A DNA stretch of 64,000 nt from Sinorhizobium mexicanum. Its GTDB lineage: Bacteria > Pseudomonadota > Alphaproteobacteria > Rhizobiales > Rhizobiaceae. Made by a program: the position numbers and the translations under genes. Where the stretch lies: positions 3,693,501 to 3,757,500 of the forward strand of contig NZ_CP041238.1 in assembly GCF_013488225.1 (NCBI RefSeq), in the 5' to 3' direction. Under the pieces are notes generated by a model. That model searched no databases and was not told the origin of the DNA. It worked only from the letters and a program-made list of their open reading frames with translations. Positions 9,407-18,651 of the stretch are shown here, piece after piece (the first letter of the stretch is position 1; each line of letters begins with the position of its first letter).

Positions 9407-10858
9407 ATGGCAGATACCACCTATCCGGTTCATGGCGAGATCACCGGCCCGATCGTCATGATCGGTTTCGGCTCGATTGGCCACGGCACCTTGCCGCTGA
9501 TCGAGCGCCACTTCAAATACGACAAGAACCGGTTGATTGTGGTCGAACCGCGCGAAGACGCCAAGGACACGGAGCTATTCGAGCGCCATGGCGTGCGTCA
9601 CGTCAAGGCTTATGTGACCAAGGACAACTACAAGGAACTCTTGAAGCCTCTGCTGACTGAAGGCGGCGGACAGGGCTTCTGCGTCAATCTCTCCGTCGAC
9701 ACGTCCTCGCTCGATCTCATGAAGCTCTGCCGCAAGCTCGATGTTCTCTACATCGACACGGTTGTGGAGCCCTGGCTCGGTTTCTATTTCAACCCGGAAA
9801 TGGACAACGCCGCACGCACCAACTATGCGCTGCGCGAGACGGTGCGCAAGGAAAAGCAGAAGAACCCGGGCGGCACCACCGCGGTTTCGACCTGCGGCGC
9901 CAACCCGGGCATGGTCTCCTGGTTCGTCAAGAAGGCGCTCCTCAACCTTGCCGACGATCTCGGCCTGAAATACGAGGAACCGCATCAGGACGACCGCGAA
10001 GGCTGGGCGAAGCTGATGAAGAAGGCCGGCGTCAAGGGCATCCACATCGCCGAGCGCGACACGCAGCGCAGCAAGAAACCCAAGCCGCTCGACGTCTTCT
10101 GGAACACCTGGTCGGTCGAAGGCTTCATTTCCGAAGGCCTGCAGCCGGCCGAACTCGGCTGGGGCACGCACGAAACCTGGATGCCCAAGAACGCCAAGAA
10201 GCAAAAGAAGGGCAACAAGGCGGCAATCTATCTGGAGCAGCCGGGCGCAAACACGCGCGTGCGCACCTGGTGCCCGACGCCGGGCCCGCAATACGGCTTC
10301 CTCGTCACCCACAACGAGTCGATCTCGATTGCCGACTTCTTCACCGTGCGTGACAAGGATGGCGAGGTCACCTACCGCCCGACGTGCCACTATGCCTATC
10401 ATCCGAACAACGACGCCGTGCTCTCGCTGCACGAGATGTTCGGTAATGGCGGCAATGCGCAGCCGGTGCACCACGTTCTCGACGAGAACGAACTCGTCGA
10501 CGGCATCGATGAGCTCGGCGTGCTGCTCTACGGTCATGACAAGAACGCCTACTGGTATGGTTCGCGCCTGTCGCTCGAAGAAACCCGGCGCATCGCGCCC
10601 TATCAGAATGCCACCGGCCTGCAGGTGACGAGCGCCGTTCTCGCCGGCATGGTCTGGGCACTCGAGAACCCTAAGGCGGGCATCGTCGAAGCCGACGAGA
10701 TGGACTACAAGCGCTGCCTGGAAGTGCAGCTCCCCTATCTCGGCCCGGTCGAAGGACACTACACCGACTGGACGCCGCTCGATGGTCGTCCGGGCCTGTT
10801 CCCGGAAGACCTCGATACCAAGGATCCGTGGCAGTTCCGGAACATCCTCTTCCGCTGA
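9407..10858 (+). CDS. hss: Homospermidine synthase
   Basis: Hss joins putrescine and spermidine/putrescine units with NAD+ to give sym-homospermidine, the main polyamine of rhizobia. The 483-residue product begins with a Rossmann fold: IVMIGFGSIGHGTLPLIERH holds the glycine-rich nucleotide loop. The conserved EPWLGFYF and CGANPGMVSWFVK regions follow. Length and N terminus agree with bacterial Hss and not with the plant deoxyhypusine-synthase-derived enzyme. The start ATG at 9407 has GGAG ten bases upstream; an in-frame ATG at 9383 is possible. The gene stands alone with a strong terminator after it. Confidence 0.95.
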   Translation: MADTTYPVHGEITGPIVMIGFGSIGHGTLPLIERHFKYDKNRLIVVEPREDAKDTELFERHGVRHVKAYVTKDNYKELLKPLLTEGGGQGFCVNLSVDTSSLDLMKLCRKLDVLYIDTVVEPWLGFYFNPEMDNAARTNYALRETVRKEKQKNPGGTTAVSTCGANPGMVSWFVKKALLNLADDLGLKYEEPHQDDREGWAKLMKKAGVKGIHIAERDTQRSKKPKPLDVFWNTWSVEGFISEGLQPAELGWGTHETWMPKNAKKQKKGNKAAIYLEQPGANTRVRTWCPTPGPQYGFLVTHNESISIADFFTVRDKDGEVTYRPTCHYAYHPNNDAVLSLHEMFGNGGNAQPVHHVLDENELVDGIDELGVLLYGHDKNAYWYGSRLSLEETRRIAPYQNATGLQVTSAVLAGMVWALENPKAGIVEADEMDYKRCLEVQLPYLGPVEGHYTDWTPLDGRPGLFPEDLDTKDPWQFRNILFR

Positions 10859-10886
10859 GAATCGCGGCGCATACGTTGCAAAATAC

Positions 10887-10916
10887 GGCCCGGAGCATAA
10901 CTGCTCCGGGCCTTTT
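10887..10916 (+). terminator. Rho-independent terminator of hss
   Basis: An 11-bp perfect stem (GGCCCGGAGCA / TGCTCCGGGCC) with a four-base loop is followed by TTTTC, 29 bases after the hss stop. Confidence 0.85.
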
Positions 10917-11132
10917 CATTTGAGTGATAAAGTTGCACGACAGGGCGAAGCCAACCCTCGCGAACGAGGGAACCGCGCTCTAACATCTTAGAATCGATCA
11001 CGTTTACGACCTGGCGCGATTCAATCCAAAATCGCCGGGATTTCGGTGACGGTCTTGCTTTCAACTCATGATCGCGGCATGGTTTCGCGCACAGACCGAA
11101 ACCGCCAAGACAAGACGCGGGAGAAAACGCCC

Positions 11133-11498
11133 ATGAAGCCTTTCGCCATTCCGACCCTTCTGGCCGCCGCGGCAGCGCTGGCATCATGCCAGTCGTCGCC
11201 ACGGGAAATGGGCGGACCGCCGCCGAGCCAGGCGGCCGGCGTCGAGGGCGCCTGGGTCGATCCGAACGGCATCGTTTCCACCTTCGCCGGCGGGACGTTC
11301 TCGACGCGCACCACCGACACCAACCAGCTGCTCGCCTCCGGCAACTACGTGAATGTCAGCCCGACGCTTGTCGAAATCAGCATGACGTCACTGGTGCGCA
11401 ACACCCAGTCGAAGGTCAACTGCGCGCTCGTCACGCAGACACAGCTGAACTGCACCACCGATTCCGGCGCTCAGTTCTCGCTTACGCGCCGCGGCTGA
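11133..11498 (+). CDS. Omp10-like outer-membrane lipoprotein
   Basis: The 121-residue product starts with a short signal peptide ending in a lipobox, ALASC, so the cysteine near residue 19 should be lipidated after cleavage by signal peptidase II. The mature part is a small beta-rich domain ([20 protein letters not shown], then two cysteines late in the sequence) as in the Omp10 lipoproteins of Brucella and other Rhizobiales. The function of that family in the envelope is not established. The start at 11133 has GGGAGA upstream; the frame is open further 5' but those codons precede the signal peptide. A terminator follows. Confidence 0.82.
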   Translation: MKPFAIPTLLAAAAALASCQSSPREMGGPPPSQAAGVEGAWVDPNGIVSTFAGGTFSTRTTDTNQLLASGNYVNVSPTLVEISMTSLVRNTQSKVNCALVTQTQLNCTTDSGAQFSLTRRG

Positions 11499-11551
11499 AG
11501 CGGATGGGCGAGGCGATAAACGCCCCTGTCCGCATCCACTGAAATGACTAG

Positions 11552-11576
11552 GGCCCGCCCAAGCGCGGGCCTTTTG
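11552..11576 (+). terminator. Rho-independent terminator after the Omp10-like gene
   Basis: The stem GGCCCGC / GCGGGCC is followed by a TTTTGCCTTT tract 53 bases after the stop codon. Confidence 0.75.
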
Positions 11577-11614
11577 CCTTTGATAACGAACCCTCGTTCC
11601 ATTCCGAGACGACG

Positions 11615-12022
11615 ATGCTGAAAACCTACACAGGAAGCTGCCATTGCGGCGTGGTTCGGTTCGAGGCCGACCTGGACATCAGCGCCGGTACCGGAAAGTG
11701 CAATTGCTCCATTTGCACGAAGATGCGCCTGTGGTCTGTTCGCGTGAGGCCAGAAGCTTTTCGTCTCGTCGAAGGCGAGTGTGAACTGACGAATTTTCAG
11801 GGCAAGAACAGGGTCGCCCATCACCTCTTCTGCCAGCATTGCGGCGTGCATCCTTTCGAGCGCATCGGTGTCCCGAACATGACGGGCGGTCCGTACCTCA
11901 ATATCAATGTCGCATGCCTCGACGGTGTCGACATCGACGAGCTGTTGGCCGCACCGGTTACCTACTACGATGGCCGCAATGACAATTGGGGAGAGACACC
12001 CGCCGAAGTGCGGCACCTCTAG
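11615..12022 (+). CDS. GFA family zinc protein, copy 1
   Basis: The 135-residue protein has the GFA/CENP-V fold with zinc-binding cysteines in CHCG near residue 10, CNCSIC near residue 31 and CQHCG near residue 72. The family is named after glutathione-dependent formaldehyde-activating enzyme, but most members are uncharacterised, so the substrate is not claimed. A paralogue lies at 49459-49863 on the other strand and shares the cysteine layout and the C-terminal pattern (NINVACLDGVD, then PAEVRHL). It appears monocistronic. Confidence 0.85.
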   Translation: MLKTYTGSCHCGVVRFEADLDISAGTGKCNCSICTKMRLWSVRVRPEAFRLVEGECELTNFQGKNRVAHHLFCQHCGVHPFERIGVPNMTGGPYLNINVACLDGVDIDELLAAPVTYYDGRNDNWGETPAEVRHL

Positions 12023-12091
12023 GCCCTGCGGCACTGGGCATCGCGACCCTGGCAGACGGCGATCGCGTCGTTCGGCAGCCGGCTTAACCTA

Positions 12092-12195
12092 CTGCATGTC
12101 TCCTTAGATCGACCTCGATCTAAGGACAAAGACATGCAGCAATTCAAAGTGCTACAGCGACCTTTGCGCGTCTGATAAGACGCGCGGCGCTGTAG
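12092..12195. repeat. Two-hairpin dispersed palindrome, full copy
   Basis: Hairpin B (CTGCATGTCTCCTTAGATCG and its complement, ending in ATGCAG) is followed by AATTCAAAGTG and hairpin A (CTACAGCG ... CGCTGTAG with inner GCGCGTCT / AGACGCGC). This explains most of the 323-bp gap before the nucleotidase gene. The remaining 12196-12345 holds only the presumed promoter and leader. Confidence 0.85.
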
Positions 12196-12345
12196 TTGGA
12201 ATCCGGCGAAGAAAGGGCGCCTTTAGCGCTTGAAGTCGGCCGCAACTGGTGAAAACATCCGGCACGCCATCTCGGTCAGGGGATCGAGCATTTCCGCGCG
12301 GTTTCGCGATCGATCGGAAATCCACAGGCAGAACGGGAGAAGATC

Positions 12346-14223
12346 ATGATCAGACATACACGGACCGGCCTCATGACCGCGTCTATTCTCGCCCTTTCTT
12401 CGGGCGCCGCCTTCGCCGATTATGAATTGAACATCCTGCACATCAATGATCTCCACTCCCGCATCGAGTCGATCAACAAGTTCGAGTCGACCTGCTCGGC
12501 GGAAGAGGAAGGCAAGAACGAGTGCTTTGGCGGCGTCGCCCGCCTGAAGACGCTGATCGACCAGAAGCGCCAGGAACTGACGGGCAAGAACACGCTTCTG
12601 CTCAATGCCGGCGACAACTTTCAAGGCTCGCTCTTCTTCACGACCTACAAGGGCGCGGCCGAAGCAGAATTCCTGAACCTGATGAAATTCGATGCCATGA
12701 CCGTTGGTAACCACGAATTTGATGAAAGCGAAGACGGGCTCGCGAGCTTCCTCGACAAGGTCACCTTCCCGGTCGTAACCGCCAATGTGCTGCCGAGCTA
12801 CAAGTCGAAGATCGGCGACCGGATCAAGCCTTCGATCGTGCTCGATGTCGGCGGGCAGAAGATCGGTATCGTCGGCGCGGTCGCCAACGACACGCCCGAA
12901 CTTTCCTCTCCCGGACCGGACATCCTGATCGGTGAAGATGTCGCGACGATTACGAGTGCGGTCGAGGAGCTCAAGAAGCAGGGCGTCAACAAGATCATCG
13001 CCCTCACCCATGTCGGCTACCCGCGCGACCTCGCTGCGATCGCGAAAATTCCGGACATCGACGTCGTCGTCGGCGGTCACTCCCACAGCCTTCTGTCGAA
13101 CACCGACGAGAAGGCGGAAGGCCCCTACCCGACCATGGTCGACAATCCCGGCGGCTACAAGGTGCCGGTGGTGCAGGCCGCCTCCTACACCAAATATCTC
13201 GGCGACCTCGTCGTCACCTTCGATGACAGCGGCGTCGTGAACGCCGCAAAGGGCGATCCGATTCTCATCGACTCCTCGGTCAAGCCGGATGAAGCCGTGC
13301 TTGCCCGAATCAAGGAGCTCGCCAAGCCGATCGAAGAGCTGCGCAGCAAGGTCATCGCCAAGACCGAAGCGCCGATCGACGGTTCGCGCGAGAATTGCCG
13401 CACGAAGGAATGCGAAATGGGCACGCTGGTGGCCGACGCCATGCTCGACCGCGTCAAAGGCCAGGGTGTCACGATCGCCATCACCAATGGCGGCGGGCTG
13501 CGCGCCTCGATTGACGCCGGCGACGTGACCATGGGCGAAGCCATCACCGTGCTTCCCTTCCAGAACACGCTTTCGACCTTCCAGTTGAAGGGCGCCGACA
13601 TTCGCGCCGCGCTGGAGAACGGCCTGAGCCAGGTCGAAGAGGGCGGCGGGCGCTTCCCGCAGGTGGCCGGCCTCAAATATTCCTTCGACCGCTCCAAGCC
13701 GGCCGGCAGCCGGCTCGTCTCGGTAGAGGCGAAGGAGGGCGAAGCCTTCGCCCCGCTCGACCCGGAAAAGACCTATTCTCTCGTCAGCAATAATTTCATG
13801 CGCGGCGGCGGCGACGGCTATGCCGTCTTCAAGACCAAGGGCGAGAACGCCTACGACTATGGTCCGGGGCTGGAGACCGTGCTCGCCGACTATCTCGCGG
13901 CGCACCAGCCCTTCAAGCCCCATACCGATGGCCGCATCACGGAAGCCGCTGCGGCGGCAGGTGCAACGGCCGCTGGCACGGAGGCGCCGGCAACCGAGAC
14001 CAAACCGGCTGAGAGCACTGCAGCCGCACCGGCGCAGCCTGCGACCGGGACCGCAGCTGCCGGACCGCAGAAGCACGTCATCGCCAAGGGCGACACGCTC
14101 TGGGATCTCGCCGAGTCTTTCTACGGCCACGGCATCGAGTGGAGGAAGATCTCCACCGCCAACGGCAATCCGGCGCCGCGGGCACTCGAGATCGGCCGCG
14201 AATTGCAGATCCCGGCCGAATAA
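12346..14223 (+). CDS. Periplasmic 5'-nucleotidase / UDP-sugar hydrolase with C-terminal LysM domain
   Basis: The 625-residue protein starts with a signal peptide (cleavage near GAAFADYEL). The metallophosphatase domain shows ILHINDLHSRIE, LNAGDNFQGS, VGNHEFDE and VVGGHSHS, the metal-binding set of the UshA/5'-nucleotidase family. The C-terminal nucleotidase domain holds ITNGGGLRASID and SNNFMRGGGDGY. An Ala/Thr/Pro-rich linker of about 60 residues leads to a LysM domain (HVIAKGDTLWDLAESFYGHG) over the last 50 residues, which should anchor it to peptidoglycan. It would recover phosphate and nucleosides from extracytoplasmic nucleotides. A strong terminator follows. Confidence 0.92.
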   Translation: MIRHTRTGLMTASILALSSGAAFADYELNILHINDLHSRIESINKFESTCSAEEEGKNECFGGVARLKTLIDQKRQELTGKNTLLLNAGDNFQGSLFFTTYKGAAEAEFLNLMKFDAMTVGNHEFDESEDGLASFLDKVTFPVVTANVLPSYKSKIGDRIKPSIVLDVGGQKIGIVGAVANDTPELSSPGPDILIGEDVATITSAVEELKKQGVNKIIALTHVGYPRDLAAIAKIPDIDVVVGGHSHSLLSNTDEKAEGPYPTMVDNPGGYKVPVVQAASYTKYLGDLVVTFDDSGVVNAAKGDPILIDSSVKPDEAVLARIKELAKPIEELRSKVIAKTEAPIDGSRENCRTKECEMGTLVADAMLDRVKGQGVTIAITNGGGLRASIDAGDVTMGEAITVLPFQNTLSTFQLKGADIRAALENGLSQVEEGGGRFPQVAGLKYSFDRSKPAGSRLVSVEAKEGEAFAPLDPEKTYSLVSNNFMRGGGDGYAVFKTKGENAYDYGPGLETVLADYLAAHQPFKPHTDGRITEAAAAAGATAAGTEAPATETKPAESTAAAPAQPATGTAAAGPQKHVIAKGDTLWDLAESFYGHGIEWRKISTANGNPAPRALEIGRELQIPAE

Positions 14224-14245
14224 GACAATTTGTCTCAACTTTCGG

Positions 14246-14281
14246 GCCGGCGCGGCCTTTCCCGCGCCGGCTTTTCTTTTT
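14246..14281 (+). terminator. Rho-independent terminator after the nucleotidase gene
   Basis: A 10-bp stem (GCCGGCGCGG / CCGCGCCGGC) with a six-base loop is followed by TTTTCTTTTT. Confidence 0.88.
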
Positions 14282-14324
14282 AGAAGCGTTTGAAACTGAA
14301 GGCGCCGGCAACGGAAAGGTGCCC

Positions 14325-15371
14325 ATGAGGACCGAGATGACGACCGCACCTGCCGAACCGACGATCGACAACGCTGTCCGGAGATCCGGGAAGATCGGCG
14401 TGCTGCTCGTCAATCTCGGCACGCCGGACGGCACCGACTACGCCTCCATGCGTCGCTACCTCAAGGAGTTCCTGAGCGACAGGCGCGTCATCGAATGGTC
14501 GCGCCTCTACTGGTATCCGATCCTCTACGGCATCGTGCTCAACACGCGCCCCGGCAAGGTCGGCAAGGCCTATGAGCTGATCTGGAACAAGGAACGCAAT
14601 GAAAGCTGGCTGCGCACGTACACCCGCAACCAGGCCGAACTGATGGCGAAGACCTTTGCCGATCGGCCGCAGGTCGTCGTCGATTGGGCGATGCGCTATG
14701 GCCAACCCACTATCGCCTCGCGCATGGAAGCGCTGCAGCAGCAAGGCTGCGATCGCGTCCTCGTTTTTCCGCTCTATCCGCAATATGCGGCAGCCACGAC
14801 GGCGACGGTCAACGACAAGGCCTTCGAGGCCTTGCTGAAGATGCGCTGGCAGCCGGCGTTGCGCACGGTTCCCGCCTATCCCGGCGACCCGGTCTATATC
14901 GATGCGCTCGCCGCCTCGATCAGCAAGCATCTTGCAACGCTCGACTGGGAGCCGGAAGTCGTGCTCGCCTCCTTCCACGGCATTCCGAAGAGCTATTCCG
15001 ATCAAGGCGATCCCTATTATTTCCAATGCCAAGAGACCGCGCGGCTGCTGCGCGCAAAGCTCGGCTGGCCGGAGGAAAAGCTGCAGGTTACGTTCCAGTC
15101 CCGCTTCGGCCCGGAGGAATGGCTGCAGCCATATACGGACAAGACGGTCGAGAGGCTGGCGAAGGACGGCGTCAAGCGCCTTGCCGTCATCAATCCCGGC
15201 TTCGTCTCCGACTGTTTGGAGACGCTGGAAGAAATCGCCGGCCAGGCTGGCGAAAGCTTCCATCACAATGGCGGCGAAAAATTTGCGCATATCCCCTGCC
15301 TGAACGACAGTGCCGAGGGCATGGCAGTACTCAACCATATCGTACGCCGCGAGCTCGAGGGCTGGCTCTAA
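14325..15371 (+). CDS. hemH: Ferrochelatase
   Basis: HemH inserts ferrous iron into protoporphyrin IX, the last step of heme synthesis, at the inner face of the cytoplasmic membrane. The 348-residue product begins VGLLVNLGTPDG-like (GVLLVNLGTPDGT). The metal-binding histidine lies in ASFHGIPKSYSDQGDPY and the second catalytic region in NPGFVSDCLETLEEI. The start at 14325 has AAAGGTG upstream; ATG 14337 is a close alternative, and an open extension to 14139 reads through the preceding gene and terminator, so it was rejected. Confidence 0.95.
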   Translation: MRTEMTTAPAEPTIDNAVRRSGKIGVLLVNLGTPDGTDYASMRRYLKEFLSDRRVIEWSRLYWYPILYGIVLNTRPGKVGKAYELIWNKERNESWLRTYTRNQAELMAKTFADRPQVVVDWAMRYGQPTIASRMEALQQQGCDRVLVFPLYPQYAAATTATVNDKAFEALLKMRWQPALRTVPAYPGDPVYIDALAASISKHLATLDWEPEVVLASFHGIPKSYSDQGDPYYFQCQETARLLRAKLGWPEEKLQVTFQSRFGPEEWLQPYTDKTVERLAKDGVKRLAVINPGFVSDCLETLEEIAGQAGESFHHNGGEKFAHIPCLNDSAEGMAVLNHIVRRELEGWL

Positions 15372-15379
15372 AGAACACC

Positions 15380-15498
15380 TCGGCCCCTCATCCGACCTGC
15401 CGGCCACCTTCTCCCCGCAAGCGGGGCGAATGAGACTCGTGGCGAGCCCTCAGTCCCCTCCTCCGCGCGAGCGGGGAGAGGGTTAGGGTGACGGGCGT
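15380..15498. repeat. RIME-like intergenic repeat
   Basis: The segment carries the CCCCTCATCC ... CCGGCCACCTTCTCCCCGC block, then a GCGGGGAGAGGG arm, with internal dyads. This type is widely dispersed between genes in rhizobia. It lies between hemH and the SPFH gene. No coding signal is seen in it. Confidence 0.7.
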
Positions 15499-15630
15499 AA
15501 ACATGAAATCAAGATGACGTCGGGACGTCGAGAGCAGAATCCGGTCCGGCCAGCCGCTTGAAATATTCCCGCGAATCGCCACGTCATACCCCAGGGGCGC
15601 TCCGAACGTTGGAGTTGCGAAGAGGGAGAT

Positions 15631-16629
15631 ATGTCGGTGGGCGGCATGGATATCGCAGTCATTGCATTCGTCGTTCTCGTCATCCTGGTGCTATTTGCCG
15701 GGATCAAGACGGTGCCGCAGGGATATCAATACACGGTCGAACGCTTCGGCCGGTACACGAAGACCATGGAGCCCGGGCTAAACGTCATCTTTCCCTTCAT
15801 CGATCGCATCGGAGCGAAGATGAATGTGATGGAGCAGGTTCTCGACGTGCCGACCCAGGAGGTCATCACCAAAGACAATGCCAGCGTGTCGGCGGATGCG
15901 GTCGCCTTTTATCAGGTGCTGAACCCCGCCCAGGCCGCCTATCAGGTTGCCCATCTCGAGAATGCCCTCCTTAACCTGACGATGACCAATATCCGCTCGG
16001 TGATGGGCTCGATGGACCTCGACGAGCTGCTTTCCAATCGCGACGCGATCAACGACCGGCTGCTCCGCGTCGTCGATGAGGCGGCCAATCCCTGGGGCAT
16101 CAAGATCACCCGCGTCGAGATCAAGGACATCGCGCCGCCGACAGACCTGGTCGAGGCGATGGCCCGGCAAATGAAGGCGGAGCGCGAAAAGCGCGCGCAG
16201 GTGCTGGAGGCGGAAGGCGCTCGCAACGCGCAGATCCTGCGCGCCGAGGGCGCCAAGCAGTCGGCAATCCTTGAGGCTGAGGGCCAGCGCGAGGCCGCCT
16301 ATCGCGAGGCGGAGGCGCGCGAGCGCCTGGCGGAGGCAGAAGCCAAGGCGACCCGCATGGTATCCGAAGCGATCGCCGCCGGCGACGTGCAGGCGATCAA
16401 CTATTTCGTCGCGCAAAAGTATACCGAGGCGCTTGCTTCTATCGGCACGGCGAACAACCAGAAGATCGTGCTGATGCCGATGGAGGCCTCTTCGCTGATC
16501 GGCTCGCTCGGCGGCATCGGCGCCATCGCGAGAGAAGTCTTCGGCGATGGCCAGCCCAGCGCGCCGCGTCCGCGCCAGTCGACGCCGCGCACGGGTCCGG
16601 CCACCAGTTCCTCCGAAACGACTTCCTGA
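15631..16629 (+). CDS. SPFH/Band 7 membrane protein (stomatin/QmcA-like)
   Basis: The 332-residue protein has one N-terminal membrane segment (IAVIAFVVLVILVLFAGI) followed at once by the SPFH domain (VPQGYQYTVERFGRYTKTMEPG). A coiled-coil repeat then follows (about 175-245), rich in EAEGAR / AEGAKQ units, and ends with a disordered Pro/Ser/Thr tail. These proteins oligomerise at the inner membrane and organise microdomains or hold protease complexes. It lies 11 bp before an NfeD-like gene, the usual partner, so the two probably form one membrane complex. Confidence 0.9.
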   Translation: MSVGGMDIAVIAFVVLVILVLFAGIKTVPQGYQYTVERFGRYTKTMEPGLNVIFPFIDRIGAKMNVMEQVLDVPTQEVITKDNASVSADAVAFYQVLNPAQAAYQVAHLENALLNLTMTNIRSVMGSMDLDELLSNRDAINDRLLRVVDEAANPWGIKITRVEIKDIAPPTDLVEAMARQMKAEREKRAQVLEAEGARNAQILRAEGAKQSAILEAEGQREAAYREAEARERLAEAEAKATRMVSEAIAAGDVQAINYFVAQKYTEALASIGTANNQKIVLMPMEASSLIGSLGGIGAIAREVFGDGQPSAPRPRQSTPRTGPATSSSETTS

Positions 16630-16640
16630 AGGGCGTCGCC

Positions 16641-17096
16641 ATGATCGCACGCGTCGTCCTCGAACTCGGCCCCTGGAGCTGGTGGGTGCTCGGCCTGGTG
16701 CTGCTTGCGGCGGAATTGGCGCTGCCGGGCGTCTTCTTGGTATGGATCGGGTTCGCAGCGCTCGCTACTGGCAGCCTGTCCCTCCTCCTCTGGGATACGG
16801 CATTCTGGGTCTGGGAGATCCAGGTCCTCGTCTTCGCGCTGCATTCGGTGTTCGCGGTCCTCATCGGTCGGCGCTTCGTCTCCTCCTCGAGAACGAGCGA
16901 CGAGCCGCTGCTCAACAAGCGTGGCGAAAGCCTCGTTGGCCGCACGGCGGTCTTGGAGCAGCCGATCGCCGAGGGCCGAGGGCGCATACGCCTGGACGAC
17001 ACGACCTGGGCGGTCGAAGGGCCTGATCTGCCCGCCGGCGCGCGCGTGCGCATCGTGGCAAGCAGCGGCCGCCACCTCACTGTCGAGCGCGCCTGA
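16641..17096 (+). CDS. NfeD-like membrane protein
   Basis: The 151-residue product has hydrophobic segments at about 12-35, 38-52 and 55-75, followed by a soluble C-terminal OB-fold-like domain with the NfeD pattern GESLVGRTAVLEQPI and VEGPDLPAGARVRIV. It starts 11 bp after the SPFH gene and is surely co-transcribed. It is the short form of NfeD without the ClpP-class protease domain. The SPFH-NfeD pair is thought to affect membrane protein quality control. Confidence 0.88.
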   Translation: MIARVVLELGPWSWWVLGLVLLAAELALPGVFLVWIGFAALATGSLSLLLWDTAFWVWEIQVLVFALHSVFAVLIGRRFVSSSRTSDEPLLNKRGESLVGRTAVLEQPIAEGRGRIRLDDTTWAVEGPDLPAGARVRIVASSGRHLTVERA

Positions 17097-17211
17097 GCGA
17101 AGCGCCGGGAACGGTACTCAAGCTGGATTTTCCTTTTGGAAACGATTGCTTAACCACGCGCCTTTACGGTTGCGAAACGATTGCAATCACGTTTTCGCGG
17201 ACACACGGCGC

Positions 17212-18651
17212 ATGGAGCCCAAATTTTCACGCTCGATCACGGCGGGCGCCTTGCGTCCGAGGATGCGGGCGTGGCTCCTGGCAGGCTGCGCGATCTTCGT
17301 CATCTCGCCCGCAGTCGCGCAAAGCCTCGACAATCCACCGATTGCCGACACCGCAACGGGCACGACCGGTGCAACCGGCAATACCGCCGCGATTACGGAC
17401 CCGCAAACGACCGGCGCCGTTGCCGCCAGCGACCTTCCTCCGGCGCTCGACGAGGACTTCAACCGCCTGAACCGGCGCGAGGAGACGATCGATGGCCTGC
17501 GCACGCGCATCGACCCCTACGAGGGTCAGGCGACGGGCATCCGTATCGGTACTTTCGTCCTGAAGCCTGCTCTCAGCGAAACCTTCAACCATGAGCGACA
17601 GAAGACAGGCGACCGCAGCGAGAGTCGCAGCTTTATCGAGACGGGTCTCAAGGGATCGCTGACTTCCGACTGGTCCCGCCACCAGCTAAGCGTCACCGGC
17701 GAAGGCGTACTGCAGAACAACACGTCCGGCGAGGGGGAAGAAGAACCGCGCGCGGATGTCGACGCCGAACTGCGTCTCGACCTCAGCGACCAGACGACCG
17801 CACGGCTGAGGGCCGGTTACAGCTTCGAACGGGAAGACGCCAACGATCCGAACGCTATTGCCAATGCCGAAAGCCAATCCGGCGTCAACATCTATCGGCT
17901 GGGCGCTGCGGTCGAGCGCGACTACGGCCTCATACGCGGATCGCTCGGAGTCGATTTCGAGCGTCGGACCTATGGCGACGTCGAGCTCGACAACGGCACC
18001 AGGCTTTCCGTCGAGGACCGCAACCGCAACATCGGCCTGTTGGACGCACGCGTCGGCTACGAGCTGTCCCCCGCCCTCATCCCCTTCCTCGAAGCATCGG
18101 TCGGCAAGTCGAACTACGATCTGCGCGAGGACATGTTCGGCTTCGAGCGGTCCTATCAAAACTATGCGGGCCGTGCCGGGTTGGAGGTCGATCTGGGCGA
18201 AAAGCTCAATGGCGAACTCGCACTCGGATACGAAACCTACCGTTTCGACGATGATCGCCTTGGCAATCTTCGCGGCTTGTCGGTTGACGGCCGGGTCAAC
18301 TGGTCTCCGCAGAGAGGCACCGACGTCCTGCTCGGCCTCGAAACCTATCTCGATCCTTCGACGACGCCAGGCGATGCAGGCTCGATCAACTATGCGCTGA
18401 CCAGCATCGTTACCCGCCAGTTGCGCTCGACGCTGGTCGCTCGCCTGTCGAACAGCCTGACGCTGCGCAACTTCCCGTCGGATGCCACATCTTCCGACGA
18501 AGCCACCTGGCGAACCGGTGCCGGCCTGACCTGGGACATGAATCGTTATCTCGCACTCACCGGGGACGTCAGTTACGAACGGACGAACCGGGACCGCGGC
18601 CAGTCGACCGATACCGCCCGTATCGGCGTCGGACTGACACTGCGGCGCTAG
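17212..18651 (+). CDS. Outer-membrane beta-barrel protein (BBP2-like)
   Basis: The 479-residue product has a signal peptide with a basic N terminus and a hydrophobic core WLLAGCAIFVI ending near AVAQ. A Thr/Gly/Ala-rich linker follows, and then about 380 residues of alternating beta strands (repeats of aromatic-ended segments such as LRAGYSFERED, LALGYETYRFDD, GDVSYERTNRD). The last strand ends in LTLRR. The pattern fits the putative beta-barrel porin 2 family, sometimes linked to polysaccharide export. It is followed convergently by galU, which makes UDP-glucose, but a functional link is only suggestive. The start could also be a later Met (MRAWLLAG). Confidence 0.8.
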   Translation: MEPKFSRSITAGALRPRMRAWLLAGCAIFVISPAVAQSLDNPPIADTATGTTGATGNTAAITDPQTTGAVAASDLPPALDEDFNRLNRREETIDGLRTRIDPYEGQATGIRIGTFVLKPALSETFNHERQKTGDRSESRSFIETGLKGSLTSDWSRHQLSVTGEGVLQNNTSGEGEEEPRADVDAELRLDLSDQTTARLRAGYSFEREDANDPNAIANAESQSGVNIYRLGAAVERDYGLIRGSLGVDFERRTYGDVELDNGTRLSVEDRNRNIGLLDARVGYELSPALIPFLEASVGKSNYDLREDMFGFERSYQNYAGRAGLEVDLGEKLNGELALGYETYRFDDDRLGNLRGLSVDGRVNWSPQRGTDVLLGLETYLDPSTTPGDAGSINYALTSIVTRQLRSTLVARLSNSLTLRNFPSDATSSDEATWRTGAGLTWDMNRYLALTGDVSYERTNRDRGQSTDTARIGVGLTLRR

